A stretch of 15,716 nucleotides of DNA, from assembly GCA_964534335.1 (NCBI GenBank), contig CAZHPS010000120.1:1-15716 (forward strand). The letters are read 5' to 3'. This stretch comes from JAABRU01 sp964534335. GTDB lineage: Bacteria > Desulfobacterota > Desulfobacteria > Desulfobacterales > Desulfococcaceae. Positions 6,572 to 14,297 of the stretch are shown here, piece by piece (position 1 is the first letter of the stretch; each line of letters starts with the position of its first letter). The notes below the pieces were generated by a model that was not told the origin of the DNA, ran no database searches, and was given only the letters and a program-made list of their open reading frames with translations. The position numbers and the translations under genes are program-made.

Positions 6572-9500
6572 CAGCAGTTTCCCTTTTCAGCTTCCGGATA
6601 AATTTTATCAATTTTTTCCTGTATTTCGAAAGTCCTGAAAATGGCAGTGACCACGCGGCAGTAATGCGGGGCATCATCCATGATTCTTCCTTTGCGGTCT
6701 TTGAGATATTTGGAAAGAACCTGATACCCGCCGATATGGTAATTCCAGATTTCCGGAGTGATGCCTTCAAAATATCTGTCTCTGCTGATGTAAACCCGCT
6801 GCTCTTTTTCATTGTAAGTGATTTTTTCAATCCGGTCATTGTCACCGCTTCCCTGATATTTGGCAAGGGGCGGGTTGAGTGCCGGGCTTTTCAGCAGATG
6901 CAGATCAGCCAGTTCTTTGCCCATTTTCCCGATTTTCCTGAATATGCTGTAATCTGAGGTAAAAGGCACGCGGGGAAAATCGGTTTTCAAAAATTCCGCA
7001 TAGGTTTTCCGGTAAATATTGCTGTAAAAAATGCCGTATATATAATAAAGAATATCTTCCGGAGAGATTTTTTTTCTGTAAACAGATTTCAGTTTTTCAG
7101 ACAGAGACTGCTCAATGTTCGGTCTTTTCTCTGTCTCCTGCTGCCTGAAAACTTTGTTTTTTTCTTTATTCGGATACAAATACAGCGGGGCCTGCTGAAT
7201 AATGCCTTTGCTGCTGAAAAATATTCTGTTGTCAACCATCTGTTCTGATACAAAAAAATGGGAATAGGGAATCAAACCCGAATACTGTCTCATGAAACAC
7301 AGTGAAATATTTTCTTCCCGCATATGCTGCATAACCGTATGGCGGGTTCTGAACACAATATTTTCGTGATAATAAATATGCCGGACATCAAAAGGACGGT
7401 AAAGAATTGTCGAAAAATACTCTTCCCATTCATCAGTTTCGGCAAACTGTTTTCTCTGTTCAGCGAGTTTCCACTGATAATTGTCTTTGATTTTTAGTTC
7501 TGTTCTGATCACATCATCAGACAGATTCAGGTTCCGGAACATCATGATTTTGTTTCTCAGGGAATTCCTGTCAATGTCAACTGCCAGATTATCCCGTGCC
7601 GTAACGATTCCGGTCACATTTGCCGGAAAGATTTCATCAATCCTCTGCCATTTCAGATAGTGCTGAATATGGGAAATATTTCTCGGTACAAAAAAATACC
7701 AGGGGGAAACCGGTTTGATTTCGCTGTAATTTTTTTTGTCAAAACTGCTGCTGTCCAGCACACGGTATTTTTCATTCCGGAGTCCGTACAAATCCAAATG
7801 AAAAACCTTCGGTTTTTTTGCCTTTTTGTTTCTCACAAACAGCGCAATCGCGACCCCCTGCCTGATGTCAAACACATTTTCATCTTTGCCGCCATCCGGA
7901 GCAGTTTCCCTTTTCAGACTGTTGCCGTGGAGATCAAGAATATAAATTTCATCAAAGGTTTTCATCAGACTCTGCCGCATACCCCGGAAAGTCGGATTAT
8001 CCAGATAGCTGTGGCTGGTAATCATACCCACAATCCCGTAGCCGGATTTGTGAATCTTCCACTGGGCAAAGCGCAGGAATTTCACATAATCATCCTGCAG
8101 CCATTTGGAATTTCTCTCGCCCAGAGGCTGCCCGTCAATTTTGTAATAACTCTGTGCGCCGTCAATATCCTCTTTTAACAGGCGTTCTGTCCACGCATTG
8201 ATATTTGCGGAAATACCGCTGTAGGGAGGATTGCCAACAATCACCAGCACGGGCTGCTCTGTTTTGACCATGCCAGCGAGATGACTTTCCTCGCTTAATG
8301 AACTCAGTCCGGGAAGGGCTGTCTGGGTTATTTCCCGCATTTCCAGAGTGTTGGTCAGGTAGAGCCGGAAGCGTTCCTCATCACTCATTCTGTAACCGAG
8401 TTCATCAAGAACAAATCCCATTTTCAGATGACCCACCGCATACGGGGCCATCATCAGCTCAAAAGCGCAGAAATTTTCCAGTATGTGACTGCGAATCCAC
8501 TGATGCAATCCGCCGCTGCCGTATTTTTCCTGAAATTCAGCAGCCGCGACACGAACGGCCTCTGCCGGAAAAGTCAGGGTTCCGCCGGCCGGATCAAGCA
8601 GTTTTACCTCGGTGCTGGCAAGACCGTCTGCCAAAGCAAAATGGGATTTGAGAATGGAATGAACCGAGCGCACGATATACCCGACCACTGCTTCGGGAGT
8701 GTAATACACACCTCTGCGCTCCCTTGTTTCCGGATCATACGCGGCGAGAAAACTTTCATAAAAATGAACAACCGGATCACTGCCCTTTCCGGTTTTCCGG
8801 TATTCATGCAGGATTTCACCGATGTCGGTCAGATGCAGAATTTCCGCAATATCCTCAACAATCATGCGCAGGGACAGGGGCGGTTCCTCCAGACAGACAA
8901 AGCGGAAAATATCCCGGAGAAAACCGATGGTATGCGGAATGCAGTCAAAAGCAATCCTCCGGGTGAATTCCCCTCCGGATCTGGTGCGTGCCGCAAACAG
9001 TCCGTAAGTGAGCGTCTGGGCATACAAATCCGCAAACTGCTTTTCCGTCAGTGTTCCGATAAGATATTTCTGAAATGCCTCATAAAATCCCCTGAGCTGT
9101 TTGTTACCTCTGCTCCCGTTTTTCTCCGTTGTCAAAGCCATGACCTCATCACGCAGAAAACGGGTTCTTTTTGCCAGTTCAAGTGCCAGCGAATGGGCAG
9201 TCTGCACCTTTGGCAGAGAAAAGGAAAAAAATGTTTCCAGCAGTTTTTCTAATTTGTCAATATTCTCAGCCGGCGGGGCAGTATGCAGTTTTTGGGCAAT
9301 GAAAGGACGGCCAGTCAGAGCATCTGCAATGCGTTCACCGTTTCTGTACAGCCGGAATTCATAAAAATTCGTTAAAATAACATTGGGAAAAGTGGAGCAG
9401 TAGCGTTTCAACTGCTCAGAAACTTCAATATAATCAAAATTTGTGGCAGACGGATCCTTGGCCTCAATATAACCGGTAATGCGGTTTTTTCCGTCCCAGA

Positions 9501-9693
9501 TGCGGAAATCCGGATTGCCCGCTTCAGTCTTTTTGGGAAGAATTGTAATGTCAACATTCTGAATATGCTGAATTTCCGCATACTGCCTGATGAATTCATC
9601 AAGATGAATGTAATAACTTTCCTCTCTGGCATCCCCGCGCAGAAAAGTGTCCGTGAGATTTTTCAGGTATTGTTCCAGTATGTTCTTCAGCAT
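6571..9693 (-). CDS. Type ISP-like single-chain restriction/modification enzyme, copy B
   Basis: A 1040-residue paralogue of copies A and C with the same order of parts: nuclease motif D62 and E77-A-K79, methylase motif I DPAGGTLTF, catalytic NPPY, then the C-terminal specificity half. I chose the ATG at 9693 because GGAG lies 6 bases upstream and because it aligns with the start of copy A. The frame is open further upstream (ATGs at 9705, 9723 and 9735), but those would overlap yhcG and lack a binding site. Residues about 794-860 (roughly 7105-7310) are unlike A and C; the flanks are almost the same. Near the end, AAAAGGG replaces the AAAAGG of A and C. This shifts the frame and changes the tail from ETADF-like to GNC. 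It lies one base from the yhcG stop and so is very likely in the same operon. Confidence 0.9.
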   Translation of the reverse strand: MLKNILEQYLKNLTDTFLRGDAREESYYIHLDEFIRQYAEIQHIQNVDITILPKKTEAGNPDFRIWDGKNRITGYIEAKDPSATNFDYIEVSEQLKRYCSTFPNVILTNFYEFRLYRNGERIADALTGRPFIAQKLHTAPPAENIDKLEKLLETFFSFSLPKVQTAHSLALELAKRTRFLRDEVMALTTEKNGSRGNKQLRGFYEAFQKYLIGTLTEKQFADLYAQTLTYGLFAARTRSGGEFTRRIAFDCIPHTIGFLRDIFRFVCLEEPPLSLRMIVEDIAEILHLTDIGEILHEYRKTGKGSDPVVHFYESFLAAYDPETRERRGVYYTPEAVVGYIVRSVHSILKSHFALADGLASTEVKLLDPAGGTLTFPAEAVRVAAAEFQEKYGSGGLHQWIRSHILENFCAFELMMAPYAVGHLKMGFVLDELGYRMSDEERFRLYLTNTLEMREITQTALPGLSSLSEESHLAGMVKTEQPVLVIVGNPPYSGISANINAWTERLLKEDIDGAQSYYKIDGQPLGERNSKWLQDDYVKFLRFAQWKIHKSGYGIVGMITSHSYLDNPTFRGMRQSLMKTFDEIYILDLHGNSLKRETAPDGGKDENVFDIRQGVAIALFVRNKKAKKPKVFHLDLYGLRNEKYRVLDSSSFDKKNYSEIKPVSPWYFFVPRNISHIQHYLKWQRIDEIFPANVTGIVTARDNLAVDIDRNSLRNKIMMFRNLNLSDDVIRTELKIKDNYQWKLAEQRKQFAETDEWEEYFSTILYRPFDVRHIYYHENIVFRTRHTVMQHMREENISLCFMRQYSGLIPYSHFFVSEQMVDNRIFFSSKGIIQQAPLYLYPNKEKNKVFRQQETEKRPNIEQSLSEKLKSVYRKKISPEDILYYIYGIFYSNIYRKTYAEFLKTDFPRVPFTSDYSIFRKIGKMGKELADLHLLKSPALNPPLAKYQGSGDNDRIEKITYNEKEQRVYISRDRYFEGITPEIWNYHIGGYQVLSKYLKDRKGRIMDDAPHYCRVVTAIFRTFEIQEKIDKIYPEAEKGNC

Positions 9694-9694
9694 G

Positions 9695-10756
9695 TCAAAC
9701 TCCATTTTTACTGAATTGCTCATGGTTTTTCCCAATTAATTTTTGCTGAGCTATTTCCACTGCCTTGTGCAGTTTTTCCTGCAGAAGTTTTTTTGATGGT
9801 AATACAGTAAGATATTCAGCTACCCGTATATTGTTTTTTTCCAGTTGCATCAGTTCTATGTGTTCCTCATTTTTGCCTGTGCAGAGAATCATGCCGATGG
9901 GAGCATTTTCGCCTTCTATATGCTCATATCTTTCCAAATAGCGCAAATACAGCTCCATCTGTCCTTTGAAACCGGCTTCAAATTCTCCGATTTTCAAATC
10001 AACCGCAACCAGACATTTCAATCTGCGGTGATAAAACAGCAGATCAATATAATAATCCCGGTTATCAACTGCAATGCGTTTCTGACGGGCAAGAAAAGCA
10101 AAATCGTTACCCAGTTCAGTGATAAAGTGCTGCAGCTCTGCAATGATGGAAGTTTCCAGATCCTTTTCAGAATATGTGTCTTTCAATCCCAGAAAATCAA
10201 GAAAATAAGGATCTCTGAATACCATATCCGGGTTTAATTTTTGCTCATTTTTCAGCAATGCCAAATCATCAGCAATGGTCTGCTCAGGTTTTCTGCTGAT
10301 GGCTGTTCTCTCGTAAAGCATGGACTGAATGCGCTCTCTGAAAGTGCGGACACTCCATTTTTCAAGTTTGCACATCTCAATGTAAAAATTCCTTTTCAGA
10401 GGGTCATCCATATTCAGAATAAGTAGAATATGACTCCAGGTCAATTTTGCACACACTGTATGCAAAATATCTTCATCAGGAAAAACCTCTGCAATTTTAA
10501 TACAATAGAACAGATGCCGCTGACTCCAGCCACTTCCGTATTCTTCAGTTAATTGTTTGCTCAGAGCGGACACAATCTGTTTTCCGTATTCAGCGCGTTT
10601 ATTTTTTAAGATTTCACTGTTAATCCGACTGCCAATATTCCAATACAACAGTGTAATTTCCGCATTGACAGCAACAGCAACATACTGTCTGCTTTTTTCA
10701 ATCAGCGATTTGATTTCAGACAGTAATCCCTTACTGATTTTTAACTCTTTGTGCAT
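9695..10756 (-). CDS. YhcG-family (DUF1016) PD-(D/E)XK nuclease
   Basis: A 353-residue protein with the two-part plan of the YhcG family: an N-terminal helical DUF1016_N domain (about 10-150, with NAEITLLYWNIGSRI and GWSQRHLFYC) and a C-terminal nuclease domain (about 170-330). The likely metal-binding residues are D238 in YYIDLLF and D253-L-K255 in VAVDLKIGEF, with Q266 in the following helix. Family members often sit inside restriction-modification loci; their exact role is not settled, and DNA binding or cleavage is inferred from the fold. Its stop is one base from the copy B ATG, and the B ribosome site lies within its last codons, so the two are co-translated. AGAGGA lies about 10 bases before the ATG, a rather long gap. 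It may act with the neighbouring enzymes or as an independent defence nuclease. Confidence 0.93.
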   Translation of the reverse strand: MHKELKISKGLLSEIKSLIEKSRQYVAVAVNAEITLLYWNIGSRINSEILKNKRAEYGKQIVSALSKQLTEEYGSGWSQRHLFYCIKIAEVFPDEDILHTVCAKLTWSHILLILNMDDPLKRNFYIEMCKLEKWSVRTFRERIQSMLYERTAISRKPEQTIADDLALLKNEQKLNPDMVFRDPYFLDFLGLKDTYSEKDLETSIIAELQHFITELGNDFAFLARQKRIAVDNRDYYIDLLFYHRRLKCLVAVDLKIGEFEAGFKGQMELYLRYLERYEHIEGENAPIGMILCTGKNEEHIELMQLEKNNIRVAEYLTVLPSKKLLQEKLHKAVEIAQQKLIGKNHEQFSKNGV

Positions 10757-10979
10757 ACCGATCCATTCCTCTCTGTTACATATATACCATTACTTGAAAC
10801 ATTTGCAGAGATTCAGATCTGAATTCCGCACAGAAAAACTCTGTGTGACTCTGCGGAAACTCTGTGTGACTCTGCGGTTAAAATCTGCCCGGCAGAATTA
10901 CCAAAATGTTTTAAGTATCGGTATACATGATCAAATTGTTTTTTTACAGGATAAAACAGGGATTAAGAACTGAATTTTT
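10757..10979. other. Intergenic gap between copy C and yhcG
   Basis: About 223 bases without a credible gene. It holds the 21-bp direct repeat listed separately and, near the copy C stop, ACAGGATAAA and ACAGGGATTAAG in a row (about 10937-10958), which resemble the degenerate 'ATCCTGT' type intergenic repeats I recall from large bacterial genomes. No clear terminator for copy C and no convincing -35/-10 pair for yhcG were found, so read-through from copy C is possible. Confidence 0.5.
10836..10877. repeat. 21-bp direct repeat, two perfect copies
   Basis: AAACTCTGTGTGACTCTGCG plus a final G occurs at 10836-10856 and again at 10857-10877 with no mismatch. Each unit contains the half-repeat CTCTG twice. 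It lies upstream of yhcG in the gap after copy C. The motif is similar to CTCTGTG-type intergenic repeats seen in several environmental bacteria (from memory, not searched). Two adjacent units at two helical turns could also act as a tandem operator. Confidence 0.85.
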
Positions 10980-13900
10980 TCAAAAATCAGCAGTTTCCTT
11001 TTCCGCTTCCGGATAAATTTTATCAATTTTTTCCTGTAGTTCCAAAGTCTTGTACAGTGCTGTGACAATGCGGCAGTAATGCGGCGCATCATCCATGATT
11101 CTGCCTTTGCGGTCTTTGAGATATTTGGAAAGAACCTGATACCCGCCGATATTATAATTCCAGATTTCCGGAGTGATTCCCTCAAAATATCTGTCTTTGT
11201 TAATGTAAACCCGCTGCTCTTTTTCATTGTAAGTGATTTTTTCAATCCGCTCATTGTCACCGCTTCCCTGATATTTGGCAAGGGGCGTATGGAGTGCCGG
11301 GCTTTTCAGCAGATGCAGATCAGCCAGTTCTTTGCCCATTTTCCCGATTTTCCTGAATATGCTGTAATCTGAGGTAAAAGGCACGCGGGGAAAATCGGTT
11401 TTCAAAAATTCCGCATAGGTTTTCCGGTAAATATTGCTGTAAAAAATACCGTAGATATAATAAAAAATGTCTTCCGGAGAGATTTTTTTTCTGTAAACAG
11501 ATTTCAGTTTTTCAATGAAATCCTGCGGAATATTCGGTCTTTTTTCTGTCCCCCGTTTTTTGAAAATATCCTTCTTTTCTGTATCAGGATAAATATACAA
11601 AGGATAAACATAGGTTCTTTCCTTTGTCTTATTGGAAATCAGGGAATCATCAGCAAAATTTTCAGAAACCAGAGCATGAATCCAAATATCAGATGAAATC
11701 TGTCTGCATGTCAATAATCCGATATTTTCTTCCCGCATATGCTGCATAACCGTATGACGGGTTCTGAACACAATATTTTCGTGATAATAAATATGCCGGA
11801 CATCAAAGGGACGGTACAGAACAGTTGAGAAATACTGCTCCCAGTCATCAATCTGCACAAAGGCTTTTCTCTGATCAGCGAGTTTCCACTGGTAATTGTC
11901 TTTCAGATTCAGTTCTGTTCTGATCACATCATCAGACAGATTAGGGTTCCGGAACATCATGATTTTGTTTCTGAGGGAATTCTTATCTATGTCAATTGCC
12001 AGATTATCCCGTGCCGTAACGATTCCGGTCACATTTGCCGGAAAGATTTCATCAATCCGTTTCCATTTCAGATAATGCTGAATATGGGATGTGTTTTTCG
12101 GAACAAAGAAATATCCGGGTGATACCGGTTTGATTTCTCTGTAATTTTTTTTGTCAAAACTGCTGCTGTCCAATTGGCGGTATTTCTCATTGCGCAGACC
12201 GTAACTGTCCAGATGAAAAACTTTCGGTTTTTTTGCTTTTTTGTTTCTTACAAACAAAGCAATTGCGACACCCTGCCGGATGTCAAACACATTCTCATCT
12301 TTTCCTCCGTCAGGTGCGATTTCCCTTTTCAGACTGCTGCCATGCAGATCAAGAATATATATTTCATCAAAGGTTTTCATCAGACTCTGGCGCATACCCC
12401 GGAAAGTGGGATTATCCAGATAACTGTGACTGGTGATCATTCCCACGATCCCGTAGCCGGATTTGTGAATCTTCCACTGGGCAAAGCGCAGGAATTTCAC
12501 ATAATCATCCTGCAGCCATTTGGAATTTCTCTCGCCCAGAGGCTGCCCGTCAATTTTGTAATAACTCTGTGCGCCGTCAATATCCTCTTTTAACAGGCGT
12601 TCTGTCCACGCATTGATATTTGCGGAAATACCGCTGTAGGGAGGATTGCCAACAATCACCAGCACGGGCTGCTCTGTTTTGACCATGCCAGCGAGATGAC
12701 TTTCCTCGCTTAATGAACTCAGTCCGGGAAGGGCTGTCTGGGTTATTTCCCGCATTTCCAGAGTGTTGGTCAGGTAGAGCCGGAAGCGTTCCTCATCACT
12801 CATTCTGTAACCGAGTTCATCAAGAACAAATCCCATTTTCAGATGTCCGACCGCATACGGGGCCATCATCAGTTCAAACGCGCAGAAGTTTTCCAGTATG
12901 TGACTGCGAATCCACTGATGCAATCCGCCTGTGCCGTATTTTTCCTGAAATTCGGCAGCCGCGACACGCACGGCCTCTGCCGGAAATGTCAGCGTGCCCC
13001 CGGCAGGATCAAGCAGTTTCACCTCCGGGCTGGCAAGCCCGTCTGCCAAAGCAAAATTGGATTTGAGAATGGAATGAACCGAGCGCACAATATACCCGAC
13101 CACTGCTTCGGGAGTGTAATACACACCTCTGCGCTCCCTTGTTTCCGGATCATACGCGGCGAGAAAACTTTCATAAAAATGAACAACCGGATCACTGCCC
13201 TTTCCGGTTTTCCGGTATTCATGCAGGATTTCACCGATGTCGGTCAGATGCAGAATTTCCGCAATATCCTCAACAATCATGCGCAGGGACAGGGGCGGTT
13301 CCTCCAGACAGACAAAGCGGAAAATATCCCGGAGAAAACCGATGGTATGCGGAATGCAGTCAAAAGCAATCCTCCGGGTGAATTCCCCTCCGGATCTGGT
13401 GCGTGCCGCAAACAGTCCGTAAGTGAGCGTCTGGGCATACAAATCCGCAAACTGCTTTTCCGTCAGTGTTCCGATAAGATATTTCTGAAATGCCTCATAA
13501 AATCCCCTGAGCTGTTTGTTACCTCTGCTCCCGTTTTTCTCCGTTGTCAAAGCCATGACCTCATCACGCAGAAAACGGGTTCTTTTTGCCAGTTCAAGTG
13601 CCAGCGAATGGGCAGTCTGCACCTTTGGCAGTGAGAAAGAAAAGAATGTTTCCAGCAGTTTTTCAAATCTGTCAATATTCTCAGCCGGCGGGGCAGTATG
13701 CAGTTTTTGGGCAATGACAGGCCGTCCGATCATGGCATCTGCAATGCGTTCTCCGTTTCTGTACAGCCGGAATTCATAAAAATTTGTCAAAATGACATTG
13801 GGAAAAGTGGAACAGTAGCGTTTCAACTGATCAGAAACTTCAATAGAATCAAGATTTGTGGCAGACGGATCCTTGGCCTCAATATAACCGGTGATACGGT

Positions 13901-14120
13901 TTTTCCCGTCCCAGATGCGGAAATCAGGATTGCCAGCCTCAGTTTTTTTGGGAAGGATTGTAATGTCAATATTCTGGATATGCTGAAGTTCCGCATACTG
14001 CCTGATGAATTCATCAAGATGAATATAATAACTTTCCTCTCTGGCATCCCCGCGCAGAAAAGTGTCAGTCAGATTTTTCAGATACTGTTCCAGTATTTTT
14101 TTCAAGAGGTCATCCCCCAT
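10980..14120 (-). CDS. Type ISP-like single-chain restriction/modification enzyme, copy C
   Basis: About 1046 residues from the ATG at 14120, first of the three paralogues in transcription order. Counting from that Met, the nuclease residues are D66 and E81-A-K83, methylase motif I starts at D371 and NPPY at N492. The start is uncertain. The frame is open to a TTG at 14132. The ATG at 14120 has no binding site, but bases around it (TAAAAATGG) match the same place in copy B. A TTG at 14105 has GGGGG 8 bases upstream, and the codon aligned to the starts of A and B is CTC here. The variable segment is residues about 795-865 (roughly 11525-11730). DNA identity is patchy: 12448-12845 and 13090-13631 equal copy B base for base as far as I can read, while the stretch between them is closer to copy A. 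The gene ends in ETADF like copy A. Confidence 0.9.
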   Translation of the reverse strand: MGDDLLKKILEQYLKNLTDTFLRGDAREESYYIHLDEFIRQYAELQHIQNIDITILPKKTEAGNPDFRIWDGKNRITGYIEAKDPSATNLDSIEVSDQLKRYCSTFPNVILTNFYEFRLYRNGERIADAMIGRPVIAQKLHTAPPAENIDRFEKLLETFFSFSLPKVQTAHSLALELAKRTRFLRDEVMALTTEKNGSRGNKQLRGFYEAFQKYLIGTLTEKQFADLYAQTLTYGLFAARTRSGGEFTRRIAFDCIPHTIGFLRDIFRFVCLEEPPLSLRMIVEDIAEILHLTDIGEILHEYRKTGKGSDPVVHFYESFLAAYDPETRERRGVYYTPEAVVGYIVRSVHSILKSNFALADGLASPEVKLLDPAGGTLTFPAEAVRVAAAEFQEKYGTGGLHQWIRSHILENFCAFELMMAPYAVGHLKMGFVLDELGYRMSDEERFRLYLTNTLEMREITQTALPGLSSLSEESHLAGMVKTEQPVLVIVGNPPYSGISANINAWTERLLKEDIDGAQSYYKIDGQPLGERNSKWLQDDYVKFLRFAQWKIHKSGYGIVGMITSHSYLDNPTFRGMRQSLMKTFDEIYILDLHGSSLKREIAPDGGKDENVFDIRQGVAIALFVRNKKAKKPKVFHLDSYGLRNEKYRQLDSSSFDKKNYREIKPVSPGYFFVPKNTSHIQHYLKWKRIDEIFPANVTGIVTARDNLAIDIDKNSLRNKIMMFRNPNLSDDVIRTELNLKDNYQWKLADQRKAFVQIDDWEQYFSTVLYRPFDVRHIYYHENIVFRTRHTVMQHMREENIGLLTCRQISSDIWIHALVSENFADDSLISNKTKERTYVYPLYIYPDTEKKDIFKKRGTEKRPNIPQDFIEKLKSVYRKKISPEDIFYYIYGIFYSNIYRKTYAEFLKTDFPRVPFTSDYSIFRKIGKMGKELADLHLLKSPALHTPLAKYQGSGDNERIEKITYNEKEQRVYINKDRYFEGITPEIWNYNIGGYQVLSKYLKDRKGRIMDDAPHYCRIVTALYKTLELQEKIDKIYPEAEKETADF

Positions 14121-14177
14121 TTTTATTGACAACTACAGAAGATTTGATCCATTGCCAAAAATATCAGCATCTTGTTT

Positions 14178-14206
14178 TGATAATGTCCAGATCGCCTGAT
14201 AATGTC
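14178..14206. promoter_or_regulatory. Two 10-bp direct repeats (TGATAATGTC) upstream of copy C
   Basis: TGATAATGTC occurs at 14178-14187 and 14197-14206, exactly 19 bp apart start to start, so both copies face nearly the same side of the helix. They lie 58-86 bases upstream of the copy C start and downstream of the candidate promoter, a usual place for a repressor site. No regulator gene of the C-protein or HTH type is next to them; the nearest HTH is in the Fic protein. The role is inference. Confidence 0.4.
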
Positions 14207-14226
14207 ATCCTTCCGGGATTCTGATT

Positions 14227-14254
14227 TTTTTATTTTTTTCTGTAACAATGTCAA
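14227..14254 (-). promoter_or_regulatory. Weak candidate sigma-70 promoter for copy C
   Basis: On the minus strand TTGACA (14249-14254) is followed after 16 bases by TAAAAA (14227-14232). The -35 is a consensus match and the -10 is poor. The position, between the fic stop and the copy C start and just ahead of the direct repeats, is sensible for a promoter driving the R-M array. Confidence 0.25.
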
Positions 14255-14297
14255 TCATTTCGGATTTTTTCCGGACAGACATCAGCGGACAGATCTC

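Noticed and set aside
8428..9252. 274-codon plus-strand frame inside copy B, with a counterpart at 12843-13634 in copy C and a shorter one in copy A
   Set aside because: It is the antisense of a strongly conserved methylase gene. Its recurrence in the paralogues follows from their shared sequence and is not separate evidence for coding.
3341..14120. BREX (PglX) or a type I HsdM/HsdS/HsdR system
   Set aside because: The chains are methylases, which recalls PglX, but each has its own N-terminal PD-(D/E)XK motif, and there is no BrxC, PglZ, HsdS or HsdR-type gene in the window.
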